Shown piece by piece: positions 8,953 to 18,866 of a DNA stretch of 64,000 nt. Location of the stretch: assembly GCF_003478445.1 (NCBI RefSeq), contig NZ_QUET01000015.1:1-64000 (forward strand). The letters run 5' to 3'. Origin of the DNA: Roseburia sp. AM59-24XD. GTDB taxonomy: Bacteria; Bacillota; Clostridia; Lachnospirales; Lachnospiraceae. Each line of letters starts with the position of its first letter. Position 1 is the stretch's first letter. The notes below the pieces were generated by a model. That model was given only the letters and a program-made list of their open reading frames with translations. It ran no database searches and was not told the DNA's origin. A program made the position numbers and the translations under genes.

Positions 8953-10034
8953 GAGCAAATATCCGCCTCGATCAAAAGATCCTCCCCAAAGGAGGTAATC
9001 TTTTGGTCTGTCAGCCTCCATGCCTGATCCGGTGCATCCACGCCGATTCCGCGAACCGGTGTAAAACCGGCATCACCGCCAAACAACTTCGGTGCAATAA
9101 AAGCCTGCACATGCTGAACGATCCCATCGGAAAGTGCACTGTAGTTGAGCATGCCGCCACCTTCCAGAAGAATACTGTCAATCTTTTGTTCTCCAAGCTT
9201 TTTCATCAGATCTCTAAGATCTACTCTGCCATCCTTCTGTGCGGTGACAAGAACCTCCACCTGATGTGCCTCATAGTTCCGGATCTTATCTGCATCCTCG
9301 GATACCGTGGCAAGAATCGTCCTTACCTCACCTGCTGTCTGCACGATCCGGCTGTCAAGAGGTGTTCTTAAGCTGCTGTCGCAGATAATACGGATCGGAT
9401 TGCGCCCTCCCGGAATGCGACAGGTCAAAAGCGGATCATCCGCAAGCACTGTCTGCACGCCGACCATGATCCCCGTATATTTGTTGCGCATCCGCTGAAC
9501 ATGCGCTCTTGCCTCCTCGCCGGTCACCCACTTGCTCTCACCGGTATGGCAGGCGATCTTACCGTCCATCGTCATCGCATACTTCATCACCACATATGGC
9601 GTTTCCGTCGTAATATAATGGAAAAACACCGTATTGAGCGCATCACACTCTTTCTTGAGCACATGCGTCTGCACCTCAATACCGGCATCCTCAAGCTGCC
9701 GGATTCCTTTGCCTGCGACAAGTGCATTGGGATCATCGGAGCCAACATATACTTTGCTGGTCTTATGCTCGATGATCGCCTGCGTACACGGCGGCTGCTT
9801 TCCAAAATGACAGCACGGCTCCAGCGTCACATACATTTCCGCTCCGGTGGCATCCTCCTTCAGATTGGCAAATGCACTCCGCTCCGCATGAAGATCTCCA
9901 TATCGTGCATGATAGCCCTCCGCAAGGATCCGTCCATCCTTTACGATCACCGCTCCAACCAATGGATTGGGGTTCACATGCCCCTCTCCCTTTGCAGCCA
10001 GTTCAATGGCTCTTCTCATGTATTTCTTGTCCAT
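8940..10034 (-). CDS. ribD: Riboflavin biosynthesis deaminase/reductase
   Basis: Bifunctional enzyme: deaminates the pyrimidine product of GTP cyclohydrolase II, then reduces its ribose side chain with NADPH. The deaminase domain has zinc ligands His49 (in HAE), Cys74 and Cys83. The reductase domain (about 145-360) has TMDGKIACHTGESKWVTG and LLEGGGMLNYSAL. The 364 residues are typical. It starts just after queH and lies upstream of the FMN riboswitch, so this copy is not controlled by it. Usually ribD is the first gene behind the riboswitch. Confidence 0.96.
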   Translation of the reverse strand: MDKKYMRRAIELAAKGEGHVNPNPLVGAVIVKDGRILAEGYHARYGDLHAERSAFANLKEDATGAEMYVTLEPCCHFGKQPPCTQAIIEHKTSKVYVGSDDPNALVAGKGIRQLEDAGIEVQTHVLKKECDALNTVFFHYITTETPYVVMKYAMTMDGKIACHTGESKWVTGEEARAHVQRMRNKYTGIMVGVQTVLADDPLLTCRIPGGRNPIRIICDSSLRTPLDSRIVQTAGEVRTILATVSEDADKIRNYEAHQVEVLVTAQKDGRVDLRDLMKKLGEQKIDSILLEGGGMLNYSALSDGIVQHVQAFIAPKLFGGDAGFTPVRGIGVDAPDQAWRLTDQKITSFGEDLLIEADICSCKG

Positions 10035-10040
10035 AACCTG

Positions 10041-10715
10041 TCACTCCGTTTCCTTAATCTGATGCTGTGTAATTCCTTGTTCCTTCTGCTGCTTTTCGCG
10101 TTCTCTTGCCGCTTTGCTGTATGCACAGCCACAGTAGTCCTGCCGGTAGAGGTCATATATTCCGGATAGTTCAATTGATTTAAGATAACCGCCCTTCTTC
10201 TTGAAATCGGACACCAGATACGGTATGCCATATTCTTGCGCCAGCAAAAGACCAATCTCATTAAGTTTCGCCGCATTCTTGTGCGGGCTTACCGACAGCG
10301 TCGTGGTAAAATAGTCAAACCCATGACTGACCGCATACTGTGCCGCCTTTCTCTGTCTGAGCTCATAGCAGGCAAAGCAACGCTCGCCGCCCTCCGGAAG
10401 CTCCTCCATACCCTTCGCCATGGAAAGAAACACCTCCGGTTCATACTCTCCCTCCACAAAAGAGACCGGATAACGAACAGGAAGCTCTTTTAACAGTCTC
10501 TGCTGCTCTGCCACCCGCTTTTGATATTCCGCGCTCTCTGTGATATTCGGATTATAGTAATAAACCGTAATATGAAAATACTGCGCCAGATAAGACAGGC
10601 AATAGCTGCTGCACGGAGCACAGCAGCTGTGCATTAACAGCTTCGGAACCCTGTCCTCCCGCTGCAGCATTTCAATCACCTTATCCAGCTCTTTCTGATA
10701 ATTTATCTTATTCAT
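10041..10715 (-). CDS. queH: Epoxyqueuosine reductase QueH
   Basis: Non-orthologous replacement of QueG that reduces epoxyqueuosine in tRNA to queuosine, the last step of that pathway. The 224-residue protein has the metal/Fe-S ligand cluster HSCCAPCSSYC (Cys31, Cys32, Cys35), then CFACYELR and YCGCAYSK, all characteristic of the former DUF208 family. It overlaps a 27-codon upstream frame by ATGA and is followed closely by ribD, so the genes are probably translationally linked. Confidence 0.92.
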   Translation of the reverse strand: MNKINYQKELDKVIEMLQREDRVPKLLMHSCCAPCSSYCLSYLAQYFHITVYYYNPNITESAEYQKRVAEQQRLLKELPVRYPVSFVEGEYEPEVFLSMAKGMEELPEGGERCFACYELRQRKAAQYAVSHGFDYFTTTLSVSPHKNAAKLNEIGLLLAQEYGIPYLVSDFKKKGGYLKSIELSGIYDLYRQDYCGCAYSKAAREREKQQKEQGITQHQIKETE

Positions 10716-10795
10716 AGCATATCCCGTTCTTTCTGATCATCAATCTGGCGAATCATATATCCGCCCTTTCCGATGAAATACCAGCCTGCAATCAT
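10712..10795 (-). CDS. Possible 27-residue small ORF
   Basis: A frame beginning MIAGWYFIGKGGYMIRQ fills the gap between cvpA and queH and ends in an ATGA overlap with the queH start. The overlap suggests translational coupling. No good ribosome binding site precedes its ATG; cvpA stops a few bases before. It could also be a remnant. No function is suggested. Confidence 0.3.
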   Translation of the reverse strand: MIAGWYFIGKGGYMIRQIDDQKERDML

Positions 10796-10799
10796 CTGC

Positions 10800-11360
10800 T
10801 TATGGCTTATCTTTACCGGCCTCGTCCGGCACAAAAGCATTTAATAATACAGTCTGCTGCACCGCCTTGCCGGTAAAGCCCCACTGGCTGCGCAGCGAAT
10901 CCGGCACATATGTAAAAAACACTCTGCCAAGCAGGATACAGAGAATGAATACCCAGAAAAATCCAAGCACACCCCCGGCTAACTTATTCATCGTACCGAG
11001 CACCGGAATATGATCCACAAGCTTCAGGACGTGGATCGCACGCAGCAAAACAAACTGAAGCAGCGCAAATACCACAAAAAACACTACCGAGTACGCAATG
11101 CCCTCCGCCGTCTGTAAAAGTGCTTCCTGCGCCAGATCCGCAAATGCACCGTTCCCGAGTCCCTGCCGGATCATAGGGACAAACAGAGTCTGCGCCAGCG
11201 TCTTTTTGAGCATCTCTGCCGCAAGAATTGCTCCAATATATGAAGCAACCATTGCCACGATCCGGGCAATGGTCACCAAAAAACCTCTATGATATCCCAC
11301 TAGAACAGACACCAGAATACAAATGGCGATCACAATGTCTGTATATGATGTAATACTCAT
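10800..11360 (-). CDS. CvpA-family membrane protein
   Basis: Integral membrane protein of the CvpA/colicin V production family; the molecular role is unsettled, although family members affect envelope integrity. The 186-residue protein has four hydrophobic segments (about 8-28, 32-48, 88-108 and 120-145), with the family-typical GYHRGFLVTIARIVAMVASY near the N-terminus and VLGTMNKLAGGVLGFFW before the last segment. It lies 21 bases after dapB, in one operon with the adenosyltransferase, dapB, queH and ribD. Confidence 0.88.
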   Translation of the reverse strand: MSITSYTDIVIAICILVSVLVGYHRGFLVTIARIVAMVASYIGAILAAEMLKKTLAQTLFVPMIRQGLGNGAFADLAQEALLQTAEGIAYSVVFFVVFALLQFVLLRAIHVLKLVDHIPVLGTMNKLAGGVLGFFWVFILCILLGRVFFTYVPDSLRSQWGFTGKAVQQTVLLNAFVPDEAGKDKP

Positions 11361-11381
11361 ATGATTCCCTCTTTATTCTGA

Positions 11382-12137
11382 TTACAGAAGCACATCCGCC
11401 ATATCATACAGACCGGCTCCCTTACCCTTCAGAAACTTAGCTGCTGCGATGGATCCCTTTGCAAAGACCGCACGCGAATATGCGGTATGCTTGAAGGTGA
11501 TGACCTCGTCTGTTCCGGCAAAGATCACCTCATGGTCGCCAACAATCGTCCCGCCACGAACCGCAGAAATACCAAGCTCCTTCTTATCTCTCTGCTTTCT
11601 GACCCCTGAACGGTCATAGACATATTCAAACTGATTGTCCATCGCTTCATTGATGGAATCTGCCAATGCAAGTGCTGTACCGGACGGGGCATCTAACTTC
11701 TTATTGTGATGCTGTTCAACAATCTCCACATCAAAGCCCTCCGCACAAAGCTTCTGTGCTGCCTCCTGCAAAAGCTTCATCAAAAGATTGATGCCGAGTG
11801 ACATATTGGCAGACTTAAGCACTGCTACCTTCTCACTGGTCTCACGCAGATATGCAAGCTGCTCCTCGCTCATACCGGTCGAGCACTGCACGATCGGTGT
11901 TCCTGTCTTTGCTGCATAATCCATGCGCTTCTCAAATCCGTTTGCAGAAGAAAAATCAATGATGACATCTGCCTTGATATCACATGTATCAATATCCGTA
12001 AACACCGGATAATCATTGTCTCTGTTGTCCACAATATCGATGCCTGCCACGATCCTGCAATCCGCATCCTCATTTACCAGTCCTGTGATCATCTGTCCCA
12101 TACGGCCGTTACAGCCTACCATAATAATATCTGTCAT
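11382..12137 (-). CDS. dapB: 4-hydroxy-tetrahydrodipicolinate reductase
   Basis: NAD(P)H-dependent second committed enzyme of the lysine/diaminopimelate branch, needed for lysine and peptidoglycan. The 251-residue protein starts with the nucleotide-binding segment MVGCNGRMGQM and has the catalytic stretch EIVEQHHNKKLDAPSGTAL. AGGAGG stands just before ATG at 12137. It begins 28 bases after the adenosyltransferase gene. Confidence 0.97.
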   Translation of the reverse strand: MTDIIMVGCNGRMGQMITGLVNEDADCRIVAGIDIVDNRDNDYPVFTDIDTCDIKADVIIDFSSANGFEKRMDYAAKTGTPIVQCSTGMSEEQLAYLRETSEKVAVLKSANMSLGINLLMKLLQEAAQKLCAEGFDVEIVEQHHNKKLDAPSGTALALADSINEAMDNQFEYVYDRSGVRKQRDKKELGISAVRGGTIVGDHEVIFAGTDEVITFKHTAYSRAVFAKGSIAAAKFLKGKGAGLYDMADVLL

Positions 12138-12165
12138 TTTATCCTCCTTATTCTGTCTGTGATCA

Positions 12166-12666
12166 TCAATTGATCATGTCATCCTTCTCCAGTTCTATTT
12201 TGGAAATTACATCTGCATATTCTGCCAGCTGTGGCGGCAGATTCTGTCCGGTAAGCACCAGTCTGGTATAATCATCCCGCAGCTCGATCAGGTGAATAAT
12301 GTCATCCACCGTAATGATCTCCAGATCGATCAATCCAAGGATCTCATCAAGCACCAGAACATCACAGCCGCCGGTGTCGATCACCTTACGGGCAAAATTG
12401 ACACCATTGATGATATTCTGCTTCTCCTCCTTCTTCTGGGATGCCAGAAGCTCAGAAAATGACTCCCTCTCTTTCTCGAAGCGGAACAACTTGATATCCG
12501 GCTCCAGCTTCTCCAAAAAGTTAAATTCCTCCGCATCATTTCCCTTCAGAAACTGGATAATGATCACGGACTGACCAAGACTTGCCGCCCGGATACACTG
12601 ACCCACGGCTGCCGAGGTCTTTCCCTTTCCCGGTCCGTAAAAAACCTGAACAATACGCCTGTCCAT
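12166..12666 (-). CDS. cobO: CobA/CobO-type corrinoid adenosyltransferase
   Basis: ATP:corrinoid adenosyltransferase that attaches the 5'-deoxyadenosyl group to cob(I)yrinate or cobalamin. The 166-residue protein starts with the P-loop VFYGPGKGKTSAAVG (about 8-22), then IIQFLKGN, and the Walker B-like VLVLDEILG and LVLTGQNLPPQLAEYAD near the C-terminus, all typical of the family. It is the first gene of a run ending in ribD. No cobalamin riboswitch is visible upstream, and no other corrinoid genes are in the window. Confidence 0.9.
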   Translation of the reverse strand: MDRRIVQVFYGPGKGKTSAAVGQCIRAASLGQSVIIIQFLKGNDAEEFNFLEKLEPDIKLFRFEKERESFSELLASQKKEEKQNIINGVNFARKVIDTGGCDVLVLDEILGLIDLEIITVDDIIHLIELRDDYTRLVLTGQNLPPQLAEYADVISKIELEKDDMIN

Positions 12667-12723
12667 AATTCACCTCTGTACTTTCCTGTATAATGTCCGG
12701 TCATTCCGTGAAATACTCCTCTG

Positions 12724-12770
12724 AAAAAAATGACCGGAGATAAAGAACTTCCTCTTTAACTCCAGTCATT
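12724..12770 (-). terminator. Terminator after the SSB-like gene
   Basis: Arms built on AATGAC..GGAG and CTCC..GTCATT with a loop of about 19 bases, followed on the minus strand by seven T, directly past the stop of the gene at 12802. Confidence 0.85.
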
Positions 12771-12801
12771 CTATCATATTTATAATGAAAAATCCACTCT
12801 T

Positions 12802-13443
12802 TTAGATTTCCTCATCGTCAGACCGGTATTCCAGCTTGCTGACGGAAACCTCATAGGCGGTCCGCTTCTCATATTCGTCCTCACCAATCTTTTTCTGATA
12901 CTCTCTGCTCTGGATCCTGCCCCAGATCTGCACATGCGTACCAACCTCAAACTGATCGGCATAACGGGCATTCCTTCCCCAGCAGATACACGGAATATAA
13001 TCCGACTTGCCATACGGGCGGTTCACTGCCAGCAGCACATCGGCAATCTCCCTGCCAAGCGGGGTTTTGCGGTATACCGGCTTCTTGCAGACATACCCGT
13101 CCAGAAAGATATGGTTTGGATCCTGTTCATCCTCCTCCGGCTCCATAACCGCAACCTCTCTGGCAAATACAGAGAGAACAAGACGGTTTCTCGTCTCCTC
13201 ATGACGGTTGTAGGAACGGAACTGTCCGTTCGCATGCAGAACATATCCACGGTAATCCTCATGAACATCCAGAATCCGCTCCGACACCATAACCGGTATG
13301 ATATCGTTCGAATTACTCAGACGGCTGACCTCAATATCCACCGTATAGAAATCCTCACCGTATACCGTGTGGCTGTACGCAAATTCGCTGACCACTTTTC
13401 CCGCAATGGTGACCTGGTTATTTGTAAAGACTTTATCCAACAT
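12802..13443 (-). CDS. Single-stranded DNA-binding protein with two OB-fold regions
   Basis: Probable ssDNA-binding protein. The 213 residues are longer than a standard SSB and lack its acidic DxxPF tip. The N-terminal half (about 5-95) reads like an OB fold (NNQVTIAGKVVSEF to LVLSVFAREV). The second half (about 110-205) is clearly SSB-like: HIFLDGYVCKKPVYRKTPLG, then DYIPCICWGRNA and GTHVQIWGRIQSREY. ATG at 13443 follows GGGAGG. It is a monocistronic unit with its own terminator. A replication, repair or plasmid-type role cannot be told from sequence. Confidence 0.75.
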   Translation of the reverse strand: MLDKVFTNNQVTIAGKVVSEFAYSHTVYGEDFYTVDIEVSRLSNSNDIIPVMVSERILDVHEDYRGYVLHANGQFRSYNRHEETRNRLVLSVFAREVAVMEPEEDEQDPNHIFLDGYVCKKPVYRKTPLGREIADVLLAVNRPYGKSDYIPCICWGRNARYADQFEVGTHVQIWGRIQSREYQKKIGEDEYEKRTAYEVSVSKLEYRSDDEEI

Positions 13444-13805
13444 ATTTTTTCCTCCCTTTTCCTTTCACAGTCTCCCGGCTGTGTTCGCAGTAACTTAGTT
13501 AATACATCTATATTTTCGTGCTATAATCATTATGCCACAAATTTCCTGTTTTAAACACTGATTTTTGCGACAAATCACGACGCTTCCCACGATAAGATCA
13601 AGTCATCCGATCTCCTTCGCCCCAAAAAAACCGTTTTTTCTTGACAATGTCATCATATCTTTCCCATTCCACAGGTTCATTTTTGTTACTTTTTCTTACT
13701 TGTATATTGACACAATAATCGGTATACTAGTGTATTGGTGATTTATTTTGTAAATTGTAGAAACGCGATGAATATCGCCTTATATGAGAAAGGACTTGAA
13801 TAATT
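13444..13805. promoter_or_regulatory. Divergent intergenic region, SSB-like gene and typA
   Basis: No gene. For typA (plus strand) the best promoter is TTGTAT (13700-13705), 17 bases, TATACT (13723-13728). For the SSB-like gene a minus-strand CATAAT-like -10 stands near 13531, without a good -35. Two further TTGACA strings occur near 13640 and 13708 but lack a matching -10. Confidence 0.5.
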
Positions 13806-15643
13806 ATGATGCAGAAACGTGAAGACGTCAGAAATATTGCAATTATTGCACACGTAGACCACGGCAAAACAACTCTGGTGGACGAGCTCTTGAAGCAGAG
13901 CGGTGTATTTCGTTCCAATCAGGAGGTCGCTGAGCGTGTCATGGATTCCGGCGATATCGAGCGGGAACGCGGTATTACGATCTTATCCAAGAATACCGCT
14001 ATCACTTATAAAGATACAAAGATCAATATTATCGACACACCGGGCCACGCCGATTTCGGTGGCGAGGTAGAACGTGTCCTTAAAATGGTAAACGGTGTTG
14101 TTCTTGTTGTTGATGCCTCGAGGGAGCAATGCCTCAGACGAAGTTCGTACTGAAAAAGGCATTGGAACTGGAGCTTCCTGTTATCGTCTGCATCAACAAG
14201 ATCGACCGTCCGGAGGCGCGTCCGGAGGAGGTTGTCGATGAAGTCTTGGAGCTTTTCATTGATCTGGATGCCAACGAGGAGCAGCTCGACTGCCCGTTTA
14301 TTTATGCATCCGCAAAGGAAGGTATCGCTTCCTACAGTGCAGACGAGCCGGGCAAGGACATGGTTCCTCTGTTTGATACGATCCTCGATTATATTCCTGC
14401 TCCGGAGGGCGATCCGGATGCCGGCACACAGGTGCTGATCAGCACAATTGATTACAATGAATATGTCGGACGTATCGGAATCGGCAAGATCGATAACGGT
14501 TCCGTCCGTGTAAATCAGGATGTTGTTATCGTCAACCATCACGATGATTCCAAGTCCCAGAGAGTCCGCATCACAAAGCTTTATGAGTTTGACGGTCTCC
14601 AGAAGGTTGAGGTACAGGAAGCAACAATCGGATCGATCGTTGCAATCTCCGGTATTACAGACATCCACATCGGTGATACTATCTGCTCACCGGAAAATCC
14701 GGTTGCCATCCCATTCCAGAAGATCTCCGAACCGACGATCGCCATGCATTTCATGGTCAACGACAGTCCGCTTGCCGGCCAGGAGGGTAAATTCGTCACC
14801 TCCCGCCACTTACGTGACCGTCTGTTCAGCGAGCTTAACTCCGATGTCAGCCTCCGTGTCGAGGAAACCGACAACATGGACAGCTTCAAGGTATCCGGAC
14901 GCGGTGAACTTCACCTTTCCGTTCTGATCGAGAATATGCGCCGTGAGGGCTATGAGTTCGCAGTCAGCAAGGCAGAGGTTCTCTATCATACGGACGAACG
15001 CGGCAAGAAGCTCGAGCCAATGGAGCGTGCCTTTATCGATGTACCGGATGAATTCTCCGGCAGCGTTATCGAGAAGCTCAGCAACCGTAAGGGCGAGCTG
15101 CAGGGCATGGGTTCCATCGGCGGCGGATATACCCGTCTCGAGTTCCTGATCCCATCCCGTGGTCTGATCGGTTATCGTGGTGAGTTCATGACAGACACCA
15201 AGGGAAATGGTATCATCAACACGACATTCGAGGAGTATGGTCCATATAAGGGCGATATGAATTATAGAAAACAGGGTTCCCTGATCGCCTTTGAAACCGG
15301 CGAGACCGTTGCATACGGACTGTTTAATGCACAGGACCGCGGAACACTGTTTGTAGGACCCGGCGAAAAGGTATACAGCGGAATGGTCATCGGTCAGAAC
15401 GGTAAGGCAGAGGATATTGAGTTAAATGTCTGCAAGACAAAACATCTTACCAATACACGTTCTTCCTCCGCAGATGACGCATTAAAGCTGGTTCCGCCGA
15501 AGAAGTTAAGTCTCGAAGAGGCACTGGAGTTCATCGACACAGACGAGCTTTTGGAGATCACACCAAAAAGTCTGCGTATCCGTAAGAAGATTCTGGATTC
15601 CACTCTCCGCTTCCGCAGCAAAAAGAACGCACAGAATAACTAA
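13806..15643 (+). CDS. typA: GTPase TypA/BipA (one-base frameshift near 14118)
   Basis: Ribosome-associated translational GTPase of the EF-G-like family, involved in stress adaptation and ribosome assembly. The G1 motif AHVDHGKTT is near residue 18; G3 [15 protein letters not shown] and G4 NKID follow. The EF-G-like C-terminal domains include [19 protein letters not shown] and [20 protein letters not shown]. The frame breaks at VVDA; adding one T (TTCGAG for TCGAG) restores [16 protein letters not shown]. The repaired length is 612 residues, normal for the family. It is one of few plus-strand genes here. Confidence 0.95.
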
Positions 15644-15667
15644 GACGCATACCTTTTCGGTACTGCG

Positions 15668-16557
15668 CTATCGACACAATAAAATATAAAACGCTTTGAT
15701 CTGCTGCCATGACAGACGTTCCTGTCGTGGCAGCATTTCTATTCCCGCCATTGCCATCTCTGCCAGCAGTAAAACATCCTCTCTTGCAACCCACACCATA
15801 TCCCGCAACGCCACCTCCTTCTGCGTAAGAAACTTCTCCATCGCCGAAAAATCTTTCCCCTTGATCGTGCGGTAAACAAAGCGGAGTGCCAGAATACCTG
15901 CCAGATATTCCGGAATTCCGTACCACAGCCACAAGGGTTTAGCCAGCTCCTTCCACAGAGAGCTCCCCGTTTCCGCTTCCATTTTCACAAACAGACTGTA
16001 AAACCGCTTTTCCTGTCCGCGAGCCGGCGGCATTATAACAGTATCCGCCGTCCCTTCCGGAAATGATCCTAAATAACAGGTCTCACCCTCCCGATTTCTG
16101 TGCCACAGCAATTCCTCCGGAAGCATGGATGCCGGTATCATATTCTGCGCCAGGAACAGAAGAGGCATCACCTCATTCCCTATAAGCGCATTACCACCTT
16201 TTAACCACAGGCTCTTGCCACACAGATTTCCTGCAGTTCATAAAGGCCGCCAAATGCCAGCAGACGATCCGTTGCACACAGACACGTTCTGGCAGATTCC
16301 ACCTGCTTACTCTGATATACTCTGTCGGCAGGTTCTCTCCATTTACATGCCCGCAGCCTGTCCGCAAGCTCCTCCGGATTCTTCCAGACAAGCTTTTCCA
16401 CCTGACAATGCAGACGTAGTTCGGTCACAGCCCCGCTCTCCCAAAAATCTTCCGCTCTCTGCCCGGAACGCAAAAGGACAGCCACATGACTGTCCCTTTG
16501 CTCTTCGATCCATGTATGAAATTGTTCTGCCGTGTTCGTACCGGTGATCACTCTCAT
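15668..16557 (-). CDS. Conserved hypothetical protein (one-base frameshift near 16204)
   Basis: Not recognised. Two frames (16201-16557 and 15668 to about 16205) join as ACGxLKGGNALIGNEVMPLL if one base is restored, giving about 296 residues. The N-terminal half is hydrophilic (QFHTWIEEQRDSHVAVLLRS); the C-terminal half has a Trp-rich hydrophobic part (PLWLWYGIPEYLAGILALRF). No signal peptide or motif is visible. Its start overlaps the ybbR stop by ATGA, so it is the last gene of the cdaA operon and is probably translated with it. A role near cyclic-di-AMP is only positional inference. Confidence 0.6.
15703..15734 (+). terminator. Possible typA terminator inside the convergent gene
   Basis: Strong hairpin (GCTGCCA.GACAG against CTGTC.TGGCAGC, six-base loop) 60 bases past typA, with only a weak T tail on the plus strand. 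It also encodes the last residues of the convergent gene, so the function is uncertain. Confidence 0.35.
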
Positions 16558-17944
16558 TCCTTATCTCCCTCATCCTGGCTGCTTCCATCGGATGCAGAAG
16601 GAGCCGGTGTTGCCTTCGGTTTCTCTGTTGCCTCAGTGCTGCCGTTTGAAGTGTCACTGCCTCCATCGTCCCTGTCGATCTTAACCGTCACAAATTCTGT
16701 CTTGACAATTGCACTGCTGTCTCCCAGATCCAGATGAACCTTCAGACGATATTTTCCTTTGTGGAGTCCCTCGCAGTCCACATATGCACTGTAATCGTCC
16801 GCATTGATCTCATCTAACACAGAAGAAATTCCCTGAAGCGTGATGCTGACCACACTCTTATCTCCAAGTATCTTCGCCGACAAATGATCCGCCAGAGAGG
16901 CAAACTTGATATCCTCCACCGGAATGGAAACCTTTCTGCTCATCTGCTTCTCAATACCGATCCGCAGAGAAACCTGTGCATAATCTGTCAGCACAAAAAC
17001 TCCCTCCGGAAGATAATCCTGAATACTGATATTTTGTTCTACCGAACCACTTGTACTTCTCATGCCGGTAATATCTACCGGTACATTCACCTCACTGATA
17101 TTGGCAAGCTCTTTTCTGTCACCGGCCACCCGAATCGCCTCAGGCTGACATTCCGCATCGACAAACTCATAGCCTGCCGCCGCTTTCCGGTAATCTTAAT
17201 GTTGACCGGGATCGTCTTCGTCCGGAGTACATGAACACTGACTCTGACTCTCTTTACGCCGTAATCCAGAGTGCTTGATTCGATTGCCTTACCATCTACA
17301 TCATATGCCACCGGTGTTACCCTCTTACGGAAATCCTCTCCGACGCCACTGACATTGACCGTGACACGCACGGAATCAATCTTGTCAATGACTGTCTTGC
17401 CGCCGGTCACCTCCAGCATATTCGGACTTGCCATGCATTCACCGACACTATAGCCATTCTGCGGTGTCCCCTGCGTTGCTACCGTGACTTTGATCTGCTT
17501 GCTTGCCTTATCCTCCAGTGACACCTTCAAAACCGTGCTACACTCCAGCGTCGGCTCATCGGAAACATTCTTCTTAAGCTCAGGCACGATCGCGACCGCA
17601 TTGACTGCCGAAAGATCCGACAGATCCGCTGTTGCACGGATATCATCTGCTTTCAGACGGTCTACCACACTCTTCTTGCCCCTGACCCGTACCTGTGCCG
17701 TACTTCCCTCAATGATCTCATATACCTTATTCACTGAGGAAAGTGCATCCTCGTTGATCGTCTCAACCTCAACATTAAAGGTTCTCTCTTTATACGGATC
17801 CTCAATGTTGACAATTGCCACCCACACTACAATTGCAGAAAAAAGTGCCAGCAACTTAATCCCTATATTATTGAAAACATATTTCTGAATAAAGTCCTTT
17901 TTGGTTTCTCCACCAGAATTGCCTTGCTGCATATTCATTACCAT
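16554..17944 (-). CDS. cdaR: YbbR-domain protein, CdaA partner (one-base frameshift near 17185)
   Basis: Membrane-anchored protein with repeated extracellular YbbR domains; the known partner regulates the diadenylate cyclase CdaA. There is an N-terminal transmembrane segment (about 27-48, IKLLALFSAIVVWVAIVNI), then several YbbR repeats, and a Ser/Thr/Pro-rich acidic tail. Restoring one A (GGAAAAGCG) joins the parts as ITGKAAAGYEFVDAECQPEA and gives 463 residues. It begins 32 bases after cdaA, the conserved order. Confidence 0.9.
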
Positions 17945-17976
17945 GCCTTTCCAATCATCTGTGTGCCCCGGGTCTT

Positions 17977-18840
17977 TTAGTTTCTTCTCAGCCCTTTCCA
18001 GCGTTTCTTCTCCACCTCATCACCAGACTTGCCCTGCATCTCTGTCAGTTTCTTTTTCAGAAGATCACCGTCAATATTTCGAAGAAGCTTTCCTCCGACA
18101 GCAACCGAGATGCGCCCCGTCTCCTCAGAGACAATGATCGTCAGACTGTCTGTCACCTCACTGATACCAACACCGGCACGGTGTCTTGTTCCAAGCTCCT
18201 TGGAAAGCCCCATATTATCTGATAACGGCAGATAACAGGTTGCTGATACGATCCGGTCACCGCGAATGATCACCGCACCGTCGTGAAGCGGTGTATTATG
18301 CTCAAATATATTGATCAGAAGCTGACTGCTGATCGTAGAATCCAGTTCAATGCCGGTTCTCTCATACTCGGAAAGATCAATGTCCTTCTCAATAATGATC
18401 AGCGCACCGGTCTTCACCTTTGCCATCTCAACAGTCGCCTTAACGATCTCATTAATACTGCGTTCCGAGAACCGCTCGTTCTGATTGCGCGTGTCGTCAA
18501 ACGGAATCAGGGTGGAAACGATATTTTTCTGTCCAAGCTCCTCCAGTGCCCGGCGAAGCTCCGGCTGGAACACAATCATCAATGCCGTGATACCGATAGA
18601 GATCGTTCTTTCAAAGATCCATACGATCACGTTCATACCAAGAATATAAGCGATCACATAGCATGCCAGCAGAACAATGATTCCCCTGAGCAATGTCCAT
18701 GCCCGGGTATTCTTGATCCACAATGCCACATGATAAATTACAAATGCCAGTATCACGATCTCCAACACATCGATGACTGATACCTTCGGCAGATCAAACA
18801 CATGTATATATTTTTTTAAGGATGTAACAATAGAGTTCAT
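17977..18840 (-). CDS. cdaA: Diadenylate cyclase CdaA
   Basis: Membrane diadenylate cyclase that makes cyclic-di-AMP from two ATP; the messenger controls potassium, osmolyte and cell wall homeostasis. Three transmembrane segments in the first 90 residues are followed by the DAC domain with catalytic LHDGAVII and GTRHRAGVG. The 287 residues are standard. It lies between a small membrane protein gene and ybbR. The usual third gene glmM is not downstream here. Confidence 0.96.
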   Translation of the reverse strand: MNSIVTSLKKYIHVFDLPKVSVIDVLEIVILAFVIYHVALWIKNTRAWTLLRGIIVLLACYVIAYILGMNVIVWIFERTISIGITALMIVFQPELRRALEELGQKNIVSTLIPFDDTRNQNERFSERSINEIVKATVEMAKVKTGALIIIEKDIDLSEYERTGIELDSTISSQLLINIFEHNTPLHDGAVIIRGDRIVSATCYLPLSDNMGLSKELGTRHRAGVGISEVTDSLTIIVSEETGRISVAVGGKLLRNIDGDLLKKKLTEMQGKSGDEVEKKRWKGLRRN

Positions 18841-18866
18841 ACTTCCTCCTAATCTCGTCTATCCTG

